Shown here piece by piece: positions 54,459 to 64,000 of a DNA stretch of 64,000 bases. The notes beneath the pieces were generated by a model. The model saw only the letters and a program-made list of their open reading frames with translations, searched no databases and was not told where the DNA came from. This DNA comes from Mrakia gelida (taxonomy: Eukaryota; Basidiomycota; Tremellomycetes; Cystofilobasidiales; Mrakiaceae), in the NCBI GenBank assembly GCA_024345305.1, contig BRON01000001.1:1302001-1366000 (forward strand). Reading direction: 5' to 3'. The position numbers and the translations under genes are program-made. Every line of letters starts with the position of its first letter. The stretch's first letter is position 1.

Positions 54459-57039
54459 CTACGAGTACCTCTCTCTCGAGATGAACGTCACCTTCACCCC
54501 ATCCTCCGCCGCCGCGATATCCTCATCATCCGAATCCAACTCCAGCTGCGACTTGGTCGGCTTCATGTTGCTCCTCGGCGACGTTGACCTCTTCATCTCC
54601 GAGACGTGTTCTGGCGTTTTGGAGTGAGGGAAAGGGATGGAGGACGGTGGCGGTGTGGAGGGTCGCTCGTCCGTAGGATTGGAGGAGGGTTGGGGTGTGG
54701 TGGAAGAGGAAGAGGTGGGGACTGAGGGGAAGGAGGAGATGAAGCTCATGCCGAGAGCGGGGGAGGGTTGGGGCGAGGGTTCGTTGACGGGTTCGACGTC
54801 GAGACCTGAGGAGGAGGGAGGAGCGGGGAGGTCGACGTCCTGCGAAGAAGGTTCCTGGTCGATTTCGAGGTCTTCGAGGGTGAAGGAAGCTCGAGCGAGA
54901 GAGCTGCTTCTTGATGGGGACCTGGCGAAGGAGGAGTGGGTAGGCGATCCTGGGAACGACCCTGGGATGGGAGAGGAAAGCTCGTCGTCGTCGGAAGTAG
55001 GATCCTCGGGGATGTTGGAGGTGATGTGAGGACGTGCTGGGGTGGAAGGAGGTGAAGGATCGACGTCGAGGGGAGTAGGAGAGTGAAGATGGAGCTCTGG
55101 CTTGGGAGCATCGGTGGAGGAGGTCGACGCGTCTTTCTCTCCCTCCGTTGGCTCGTCCTTGACGGCGACGAAATCCGAGGTAGGATGGGTAGCCTTCTCC
55201 TCGTCCTCCAAAACGCCTCGGTCCCTCTTCTCCTGCTCGAAAGCTGCTGCTACGGCGATGGGAATGGCAGATTCCCGGACCGGGGAGGGAGGAGCGACGA
55301 ACTCGTCCGTTGGAGCGATGCTCTTCACCTCGCCTTCGAGAGGGGCCTGGGAGACTTCGACGACCTGTTGGATGTCCTCGGGAGAGGGTTGGACGTCGAT
55401 GGAGGGTGGGATCTCGGCCGTGGTGGAAGATTTGAGGTCGGGGAGGGAGGAGGTAAGAGCTGGAGGAGTGGGGTCGCCTTCGTCGAGTTGTTGAACCTCC
55501 GCTGGCGTTGTCTCAGGTTCACGAACCTCCTCCTCCTCTGCTTCGACGACGACTGCTTCAGGCTCCACCTCCTCGACCTTCTCCTTCGTCTCAGCAGCTT
55601 CGGCAACCTCCTCCGCCCACGTCTCGACCTTCGCTTCCACCGCTGCCTCGCCTCCAATCTCAACCTGAGGCGATCCATTGTTGAGCTCCTCCAACTGCTC
55701 CTCAAACAACTCCCTCTCCTTCTCCTCCAGAACAGGCACCATCTCCGCATCCTCCACGTCAGGTTCCTCCTCCGGGTCGAGCTGAAGTCCGACCAGTGAG
55801 AACGGCGGGTGCTGCTCCTCGTCCGCTGCTGCTGGAGGAGTCTTGAAGTCCTCGTCGAGACCATCTTGAAGGGTCGTGTCCCCGACCGAGTCCTCGAGCG
55901 AAAGTTCCCTGAAGTGTTCGGCTCGAGGCGTGAGAGGTGCATCGTTGACTTCTCGAGGCTCGTGCTCGTCTTCGTCGTCTCCGATGGTGGATGGTGCTTT
56001 CGACCCAGGCTCGACAAAGAGACTTCCGACTGGCGACGAGGACCTGAACCCTCCCAGGTGATGGAGACCTTTGGCTCCTCCTACGAAGATTCCTCGATCC
56101 TCGTCGTCTTCCGTGGCCTCTCCTTCATCCTCGACTGCTTGGACTTCCGTGTAAGGTGGTTGCTGAGGCTCGATGGCGTAGGAGGAGGCGACCGAGACGT
56201 CCGAGGTCAAAGAGCTCAAGGAGGTCGTCGAACCTGGAGGATTGACGAGAACGGAAGGGGATCTCGAGATGGTGTCGTCGTCTCCGTCTCCTCTTGGAGC
56301 TCCTGGGAGGGTTGCAGCGAGGAAGGAGGGAGGGAGGGCGTTGGTGGTGTTGGGTGCTGGAGAGGAAGGGGAAGGGGAAGGGGAGGTGATGGGAGAGAGC
56401 TCGCCGGTCGAGCGAGGAGCTCCTTCGTTGGAGTTGTTGGATGAGGATTCCATGGAGGAGCGAAGAGCTGGGGACTGACGACCTGTTGAGAAGGGTCCTG
56501 AGTTGTTCCCCATGGTTGACGAGGAAGGAGGGACGGCGTGGGAGGAGGAGTTGGAGATGGAACGAGCTTGGGAGGAGGAACGTGAGGAGGAACCAGGTGT
56601 GACGCCAAAGCCGCCTCGACCAGCTCTAAGAAAACAAGAGAGCGATGTATACACGTAACGTCAGCTCACGAGCTTGATACGAGACCTAGAAGTCCAAGCG
56701 AGCAGAGGGAGAGAAAGTGCGAAACTCACGAAGGGATTCGGTTTCCCACGAGTTGACCTCGTCCAGCTTCCCTTCCTCCCTCAACTCCCAATCCAGTCCC
56801 AAACGCAGATTTAGGAACAAGAGGAGCTCCCTGAACGTCGTATCGTGCGATCTTGTCCTTGAGGGATCCTCCAGTATACTCGCGGGACGACGAAGACGAG
56901 GAGGAAGCTTGGTTCAAAGCCGCGAGACGAGCTTTGAGAGATCCCGAGGGAGGAAGGTCGGGAGGAGGAGCCCTGTTAAGAGCGAAGAGAGAATGTCAGC
57001 GAAAGAGAACAGCTATAGGGTCGTTGGATGTACGCACAT
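54459..57039 (-). CDS. Acidic disordered protein with intron-split start codon
   Basis: Predicted protein of about 803 residues, function unknown. CDS exons on minus: 57038-57039 (only AT of the ATG), 56730-56972 and 54459-56625; phases close. The N-terminus reads APPPDLPPSGSLKARLAALN, then GSLKDKIARYDVQGAPLVPKSAFG, a short basic/helix-then-VPxxxFG pattern that recurs in fungal actin-patch and SH3-binding proteins such as the Aim21 type; this likeness is weak. From about residue 90 the chain is Ser/Pro-rich, and from about 200 to 560 strongly acidic (EEAEAAETKEKVEEVEPEA). The C-terminus has SDDEDIAAAEDGVKVTFISR. It is almost wholly disordered with no enzyme domain. A methionine further in, such as the one in SSSTMGNN, is an alternative start if the split ATG is not used. 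Confidence 0.65.
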
Positions 57040-57271
57040 CTTGAGGTCTTGAGGTCTTGAGGGAGTGGTTTAGTTTGATCCTCGTCGTTGCGAGTCCACC
57101 TTCCCCTTCCTTCCTTCCTCCCTCCCCTCTCTCGCTGTTCGGGCGCAGCGTCATGGCACGCGAGCTTCTTGCCCTTCACGACCGCGAAGGTTTTCTCAAA
57201 AGATTAAATGTTCAGGTGAAAAGTTCATCGTAGTAAGCTGTCTATGAGGAGAGGTCAAAACTTCTCTTCGA

Positions 57272-59869
57272 TCACGAACTCGCTCGGTCCCCTCCAAACC
57301 CAAACACGACCCTCCCTCCCTTCATCACTCCCTCCAGATACTTCTCAGGCCGGTCCAGCACACGAACATCAACCAGAGGGTTCTCCTTAAGCACGATCAG
57401 GTCGGCGTAAGCTCCAGGAGCGATGACCCCGATTTTGCCCACTTGACGAAGGAGTTTCGCTGCGAGAGGAGAGGTCAGCGATGGTTCGCGACGAGGAAGC
57501 CCGAACGAAGTAAGGAAAGAGAGAGCTCACCAGCGTTGGTAGTCGCATGTCGAAGTATTTGAGGCGAGGAGAGGACCTCAGCTCGGATGGTGAACTCTGC
57601 GAAATGAGAGGGGCAGGTCAGATCGAGTTGACTTCGAGGAAGATGAAAAAGAGGCGCGCGAGCTCACCTTCCGTTTGGAGAGCATGCATCTGAGGAGACG
57701 AGAGATAAGGAAGAATTAGATCCCAGCTTTCCGCTCTCAAAACCGTGAAGAGGAAACAGGACAAACCGAAGCGAGCAGATCGGATCCGCTGGACCGACGC
57801 GTCGAACGAAGGATCAGTTTCCAAAACGCCTCTCTCCTCTCCTTCCGCTTTCAACTCACTAGCAAACCACCACTCCAGCCTTCTCAGCCATCACCAACGC
57901 GTCCAGTCCCCTCTTCATCACTTCCAGGTTCTTCCGCCGCCCCTCGTCCGAAAGGAAATCTTCGAACGGAGGTCGAACCATGATTCCGTAACAGGCGAGA
58001 GTGGGAGTGAGGAAGATCCCTTTGGAGGCCATCCTGGTGAAGTTTTAAAAGAAGCCAAGTGGAGGAAGGTGAGCTTGCGGCGGGCGAAGGCGAGGAGCGA
58101 GGCGAGGAAGAAAAGGACAAAGACACAACGAGACGAGACGCACATCTTGAGACACTCCTCGTCAGCGAGGTTCCCGTGCTCGATAGCTCCTACTCCGTTC
58201 TCGACTGCGTGACGGATGGCTTCGGTGGTGTAGGCGTGGGCGGTGACTGATGTGGAACGAGTGGAAGAAGAGAGGTGAGGTCAGTTCGCGTCCGACGAAA
58301 GGAAGGTCAGTTTGAATTCGACGCGTCTCGACTTCGCTTCGCCACTCGTCTAGTCTCGAACTAGACTTATCAGTCTCCTCCGAGTCTACGCTCGCTCGTC
58401 CTCATGAATTCGCCTTCGACGGAACCTCAGGACTCACCAAGCTTGTTCCCCATCCTCTTCGCCGTCGTTGTGATCGCGAGAATCTCCTCCTCGCTGTACT
58501 GAATCGAGTCAATCGCGTCTGTTTCGCTTGCCACGCCGCCGCCACACATGATCTTGAGAAATTCTGCTCCTCCCTTGATCTCTTCTCGAGCTTGAAAGTC
58601 ACAGGGAGAGGAAGGGTATCAGCGGGTGCTCGGAGTAACGAAGAAACGCGTCGCTTCGACTCACCAGCCTTTAACACCTCCGGCACCCCATCAGCGACGC
58701 GACCCAACGACTCGGCGTGACTCGATCCTCCACAACACGACGACGAAGATCCTCCCGAACCAGCTGCTGTGAAGTCTCCATGGCCTCCGGTCTGGGAGAG
58801 CGCTTTCCCGCACTGGACGAGTCGAGGTCCGAGGATGAGGCCTTCCTCGAGTGCGACCGCCAGGGATTTCGACGCTCCTCCTGTGTCGCGGACGGTAGTG
58901 AAGCCTCTGAGAAGCATTTCTGGAGATCGTGTGAGGTGGAACGTGGGTGAGCTGGGAGGAAGACAGAAGGACGAATGGAAAGGCGAGGGAGGAAACGACG
59001 AGCTCACCCTTCGCGACGTAGGTCGACCGGAGATGATTGACTTGAGGATCCATCGAAGCGAACTCCTGCATGCTCTTCACTCCTGGAGTGGCAGCTAGAT
59101 GGACATGGCAGTCGACGAGTCCTCTGCAAAAGAAACAAAGCAAAAAAGCGACGAGCTCAGCCCCGTCGGTCGAAGCCGTCGATACAGCATGGTCGACTCT
59201 TTTCGTTCGCTCCTCCTCGTCCACGCACATACAAGAAAGCTGGACGAGAAGAGAGGAAGATATACCCACGGACAGACGTAAGCTCCTTTGAGATCGATCT
59301 CTATCGCTCCCAGATCGCTGTCGAGCGAGGCGGAGGAGGAGGAGGAGGATGGACGAAGCTCAACGATGAGGCCGTTCTCGATCTTGATCGTTCGTTTCCC
59401 AAGGAGGAGAGTGCCCGATTCGGGATCTACGACTTGACAGTTTCGGAGGAGGGTGGGAGGTGGAGTGGGGAGGATCCAGGGTTTGGTGGCGAGCTTGGGG
59501 AGACTGAGGGATGAAAGCGAAGAAGAGGGGAGGGGAGAAGAACGAGAGGAGGTCAGCTTCAGCTCGAACGATTGCTCGCTCGCCCTCTTTTCGATACGAA
59601 CTCACAGATGCTTCCTCGTTTCTGACGGCCCTGGGAAGGACATATCTTCGTCGATGATTCTAGTAAAGTCGGCACGGGAGAGGATGAGAGGCGGAGGCAA
59701 GGCAACGATGCCGCGTTTGGCCCTCTCGAAGATTCGGACGAGTCCTTCTCTTGCTCCCGAACGTCGACTCAGAAATCTCAAGAAGATCGATTAGCAGTCA
59801 GTAATCAGCCTCCTGTTCATCTTATCTATCCGATCGTCGTCCTCACCTTGATGTCTCTTCTCTTTCCAT
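57272..59869 (-). CDS. Imidazolonepropionase-like amidohydrolase, 11 exons
   Basis: Predicted metal-dependent hydrolase of 513 residues, of the imidazolonepropionase / Xaa-Pro dipeptidase-like group that opens cyclic amides or cleaves acylated amino acids. Exons on minus: 59847-59869, 59606-59776, 59270-59503, 59008-59123, 58665-58919, 58438-58590, 58144-58246, 57860-58033, 57668-57726, 57531-57596 and 57272-57459; all phases close. Motifs in order: small N-terminal beta domain (VVDPESGTLLLGKRTIKIENG), HxH metal site in LVDCHVHLAATPG (149-151), LRGFTTVRDTGG, FLKIMCGGGV (candidate carboxylated Lys), VTAHAYTTEAI and IEHGNLAD (metal His), TLACYGIM, EFTIRAEVLSSPQILRHATTNA, and GAYADLIVLKENPL. The usual YGTDLLG segment is replaced by YWDLILPYL, keeping the Asp. 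Residues 1-64 are an N-terminal extension without family match. It is divergent from a Zn2Cys6 regulator. Confidence 0.87.
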
Positions 59870-59955
59870 CCTTCGTTCAGTCAGTCGAGAGGCAGGAAAG
59901 ACATCCTTCGTTCCCCAAAGGCCCACTCCTCCCTCCCTTCCCTACCTCGCCTCGG
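59870..59955. promoter_or_regulatory. Very short divergent promoter, amidohydrolase / Zn2Cys6 regulator
   Basis: Only 86 bases separate the minus-strand ATG at 59869 from the favoured plus-strand ATG at 59956. If the plus-strand ATG at 59851 is used instead, the coding regions overlap. A shared bidirectional control region, extending into one or both 5' ends, is inferred. Confidence 0.55.
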
Positions 59956-62900
59956 ATGCCTCCTACAGCTGGACCTTCTCACAAGACGGGTGGATCATCT
60001 ACCATGTCGTTCGGGAGTGACGAGGAAGGCGAAGCGATGCCGAGGAAAAGTCAGAGGCAACCCCAGAGGTCAGTAGAGGAAAAAGAAGGAAGCGAGCTCA
60101 ACCTTCGGCTCCTCCCTTTCGTCGTGCTTCGTCCATCCATCCTCTTCGCTGACACTTTGGGCTCACTGTCTTTGTTCAGTTGTACGGAGTGCACGAGAAG
60201 GAAAACTAGGTGTGACAAGGGTACGTTCCTTCAGTCATCGAGGTCGAGAACTCGCTCAGAGAGAACTCGCGAGCTCACTTTCTCACCTCCCTCCTCCTTC
60301 TCTCGTTCCCAGGCGCACCGTGCTCCAATTGCGTGAAGCGAGGAAAGTCTTCGGAATGCAAGATAGAGGTCACCGTCAAGCCCGTCACCATGTTCGTCTC
60401 GTTCTCGGCGAAGGAGTGAGTACACCGCTGTCTGAGCTGACCAATTCTCCTCCCTCCCTTCCCTCTCCCTCGCGTCCCCTCTCGTGCCTCGCAACCCAGA
60501 TCTACACGAGCCATCGCCCAGACCGCTCAACAGGAAGTCAAGCAGCTCAGACAAGCTACCGCTCAAGCTTCCAACCGCCAAGAAAATCGAATCAACACGC
60601 TCGAAAACCTCGTCGCTCAACTCGCTTCCCAACTCGAGAGTCTCAGGACGGGAGAGAGGCCGATCCATCCTGCTGGAGGAGGAGGAGGAGCAGGAACTCA
60701 TCTACCTACGAGCTTCGGGAAGATCGAGCCTGGAGGAGGGGGAGGGGAGTTCTCGAGGTACGGAGAGGGCGAAGGAGGAGGGGAAGGAGCTGGGTCGGAC
60801 GAGGCAGCGGACGAGACTGGAGAAGCTGCTTCGACGCTGGAGCTGTGAGTGGAGCTCTCATTCATTCGTGGGATCTCTGAGCTCGAGCTAAAGGCTGAAT
60901 CTGATCTCTTGGTCGCTCGCGTGCAGGCTCGCAATGGGTCGAAGTCGAGGGAAAACGACCGGAGCTTTGGTCGGCGGGGCTCTTCAGCAGACGCGTCCTT
61001 CTTCTGGAGACGATGGAGACGAGGAGATGGAGCATTGGAACGAGAACTCTGGAGGGTCGAATCAGGTCAGTTCGAGAAGAGAGAGATGCCCAGGACGAGG
61101 GAACGGGAGTTCGTTCGAGTCCTGACGCGTCGTCTTGTTTCCTTCCCTTCACCTCCTCCAGAACGACTACCAACGCCACTCAGAACCTCACCACGCCTCA
61201 ACCTCCCAACGCCGACTCTCTAACGCGTCGTCCTCCTCCTCAGCCTCAGGATCCAGCTCAGCCTCCTTCGTTCCCGACGACGCCCATCACCACCAATCTC
61301 AATCTTCGAACACCAACTCCAACCCATCCTACCCTCCTCCACCACCACCTCACCACCAACCTCAACCTTCACTTCAGCAACGTTCACATCACAACCCCCA
61401 ACCTCGCCTCCCCTTCCCTCCCCGACTCACTTCCCTAAAGGACGCTCACGCTCCGTCGCCGTCCACTCCCTCTTCCTCGACGACCAAAGACGCCTCTGCA
61501 ACCCCTCGTCGGGGAGCGATGGCCAAGCTTCCGTCGGAGGAGGCTGGGAGGAGACTCGTGCAGTACGAGATGCAGATGGTTTGCTGGATTCATTGTGGAT
61601 ATTGGTGAGCGTCGTTTGTTCATCGAAGAAGAGGCAAGACGGGACGAGACGAGAACGCGATCGCTGACGTGTCGTTTTCCGTTCGAACAGGCCTGCTACG
61701 CTCGCTGCTGAATGTGAGATATTCTGGGAGGAAGGTGAGTGGGCTGGATTCTTGAAGCGGCGAGTCGAAGGTCATTAGATACTGAGTTTGTGAAGCTGAC
61801 GCGACTTCCCTGGTTTCGTTTCGTTCTCGCCCGTTCAGGTGCCACTGGAGAGGTCGAGGTCAACAAAAACTGGCTAGCCCTCTACTTCGCTGTCCTTACG
61901 GTTCGTCGAGTTTTCCCTTCCTCAGCCAGAAGAGCGAAGAACGAGATCTGACGCGTCTTTCGCTTTCTGCTCCTTCTCTCCGCCCTCCAGTCCGCCCTCC
62001 ACCACATGCCTGTCGCCGAATCTCAAAAGATCTTCCCAGGAGAGAACATCCAATCCCTCGTCGCCAAGTTCTTCGACGGAAGTGTCGCCGCTCTCACCGA
62101 GGCGAACTGGATGGCCACCCACTCCCTCTACTCGACTCAAACTCTCCTCGTCCTCGTCTCCCCCGCCAACCATCTCGGACGCGGAGACTGGTGGCTCGCT
62201 GCCGTGGCTGTTGCGATTCGGATCGCTCAGGCTCTGAGCATCAACTGGTTGGGTGAGGATAGTTATCCAGCCGCGGAAGGGATGGCTTTGTCGCCGATGG
62301 ATCCGAACGCGTTGATTCTGAGGGAGATGTGTAAGAGGATTTGGTATCAGCTTGTTGCTCAGGTGAGTCTTTGGGCTTTCGGGGCGGAGGAGGAGCGGGA
62401 GTGGGGACGGGAGGGGAGGAAGAGACGAGCAGGACGAGGGTTGAGCTTCGGTTTTCGCGAGCGAGACGCTGACCTTTTTCGTTCTCGTTTGTGTTTCGGA
62501 CGACAGGACTGGATGCATCTGCCTTTCAACAGGACTTCTGGTACGTCCTCTCTCGCCGAGTAAACGCCGTCGCTCTTCGCAAAGAGGATTGGGCACGAGG
62601 TCGACGACGAGGAAGGATTTCGATGCTGATCGTTCCTTTCCTCTCCTCTTCCTTTCTCCGTTTCAACAGTCATCTCGGCCGCCCAGTTCAATACCGCTGT
62701 GCCTCTTCACTGCACCGACGAGAGCCTCCTCGACCCCTCGACTCTTCGACCTCTGTCTATCGAGGTTCCCACGCTCGATTCGCATACGGGTCAGCTCTTA
62801 AAACGTGAGTTTTCCCATCTCCTTCTCTCCTTCGCCTCCGCCTCCGCCTCTCCTTTCATCTAGCGTCGATCCTGACAGTCGGATTTCAATTCTCTTCTCC

Positions 62901-64000
62901 AGTCGCCATCCAAGTTCACAAGTCAGTCGATACATTCTCTGCTCCTTGAACCCTCGCGACGGCACGAGCTCACCTCTCTCCTTCGCCTCCTTTTTCTCAC
63001 GCAGGCTCTTCGACGGCTTCCACGCTACCAAGGTCGTCCCCTATTCTCTCATCCTCCAAGCCGACGCCGAGACGAACGAGATCCTCAAGAACGGTCCTAC
63101 GTGGCTGCAGTGGTCGAGAGACGGTCGACCGAATCCTCTTCCAGCGAACCCGCCTGCTTGGTTGGAGTGGCAATCGAAAACCTTCCTCGTGAGTCTTCGC
63201 TCTTCCTTCACCATCAACTTTTAGGTGAAGCCGTACTGATCTTGTTTCGTCTCCACCTCACGTCTCAGATCTCTGCTGCTCACAAGGTCAGTCGCTCGAG
63301 TTGAGACGAGAACGGTTCGAAGTCGACGCGTCGCTGACCACGATCTTCCTTCCCTTTGCTCCAGATCATCATCCTCCATCGACCCTACCTCGGAAAGGCG
63401 TTCAGCGATCCGAAGTACAGCAAGTCTAGAGATGTGAGCACGCTTTCCTCCAGCTTTGTTCTCGTCGACGCTCTTCGCTGACTTCTTTCCCGACCCATTC
63501 CAGGCTTGCGTGCTTCAAGCTCGTCGGATCCTTCAAATCCTCAGGGAGTGCGACCTTGAGCCTTTCCGAGCGACCTGGACCAACCTCACCCATTCGGTGG
63601 CTGCTGCAGTAATTCTCGTCAGTTCCTCTCCTCTACTCCTTGCGTTTCGAGCTCATCCTCGACCGGCCCTCCTGACTGCCTCTCTCCTCTCTCCCTTCAT
63701 TCCCCCAGATCCTCGAGTTCTCCCACACCTCCTCCGAAAACTCCCACGGCGAGGAACCTCTTCGCCTCGTCGTCGACGCCATCGAAATCTTCCGCTCCCT
63801 CCGCTCCAAATCCACCATTGCCGAGAAGGGAGTTCGAGTCCTGACGGCCTTCCTGGAAGAGCAGCTCCGGAAGCACAACGGTTCTGGAAACCTCAAAAGG
63901 AAGGCGACGGGCGAAGCAGAGCTCGAGAAGGCCATCAAAGCTCTTCGTCGATCTACACCCATCTCTTCCCCTCCCGTCCATCAACCTACTCCTCCTCCTC
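59956..64000 (+). CDS. Zn2Cys6 transcription factor with fungal-specific domain (3' end cut off)
   Basis: Predicted nuclear regulator, incomplete at the right window edge. Exons: 59956-60068, 60180-60220, 60313-60415, 60500-60844, 60927-61065, 61162-61604, 61691-61734, 61839-61900, 61991-62362, 62507-62540, 62670-62804, 62903-62921, 63005-63188, 63269-63286, 63365-63433, 63504-63617 and 63709 onward; phases are consistent throughout. The zinc cluster lies at residues 39-67: CTECTRRKTRCDK and CSNCVKRGKSSEC (C-x2-C-x6-C-x5-C-x2-C-x8-C). A coiled coil follows (QTAQQEVKQLRQATAQASNR), the usual dimer part. Then come Gly-, Ser- and His/Pro-rich linkers. The middle homology domain is seen in AECEIFWEEG, NKNWLALYFAVLTS, GDWWLAAVAVAIRIAQALSI, KRIWYQLVAQDWMHLPF and IIILHRPYL. 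Its divergent neighbour is an amidohydrolase, so it may control that gene or its pathway. An earlier ATG at 59851 is possible. Confidence 0.92.

Noticed and set aside
1..64000. tRNA, rRNA, transposon or CRISPR features
   Set aside because: No B-box/A-box pair in a cloverleaf, no reverse transcriptase or transposase motifs, no terminal repeats and no spaced direct repeats were seen by reading; short tRNAs could still be missed without a covariance search.

Overview
This is nuclear DNA of a GC-rich, intron-dense fungus. It most resembles a basidiomycetous yeast of the Microbotryomycetes type (Rhodotorula, Rhodosporidium, Sporobolomyces or Leucosporidium-like); the genus is inferred from gene style, not proven. 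Nearly every gene is cut into 3 to about 28 exons by introns of roughly 45-160 bases. The introns carry a CTGAC-like branch site shortly before the acceptor. Exon models were built by hand from splice signals, codon phase and protein family likeness. For most genes the exon lengths close exactly in phase from start to stop codon.

Left part (1-13 kb): a homeodomain transcription factor (minus), an F-box protein (minus), a Ser/Pro-rich protein of unknown role (plus) and a Golgi-type DXD glycosyltransferase resembling family GT34 (minus). Next (13-25 kb): a very intron-rich oligopeptide transporter (OPT family, minus), a poorly resolved stretch with coding-like signals on both strands, and a large proline-rich protein with a C-terminal RING-like finger (minus).

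Middle (25-41 kb): a Zn2Cys6 regulator (minus; 5' end unresolved), an SNG1/DUF3533-type membrane protein (plus), a family 25 glycosyltransferase (minus), translation factor eIF2-alpha (minus), a small four-helix MARVEL-like membrane protein (plus) and a manganese-type superoxide dismutase without a visible mitochondrial leader (minus).

Right part (41-64 kb): two tandem bZIP genes with the same intron phases, a TauD-type 2-oxoglutarate dioxygenase, an allantoicase, a seven-helix receptor-like membrane protein, an alpha-arrestin-like protein with a PPxY motif, a long acidic disordered protein whose start codon is split by an intron, an imidazolonepropionase-like amidohydrolase, and, divergent from it, a Zn2Cys6 regulator that runs off the right edge.

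Several neighbours may work together. The TauD enzyme and allantoicase both scavenge alternative sulfur or nitrogen sources. The receptor-like protein sits directly upstream of an arrestin-like adaptor. The amidohydrolase shares a very short divergent promoter with a Zn2Cys6 regulator, a common layout for a catabolic gene and its regulator. I saw no rRNA, no convincing tRNA, no transposon and no CRISPR array. No wholly new multi-gene system is obvious. The most unusual items are the tandem bZIP pair, two 6-base microexons, the split start codon, the frequent ACGCGT motif inside introns and the GTNNGT donor sites.
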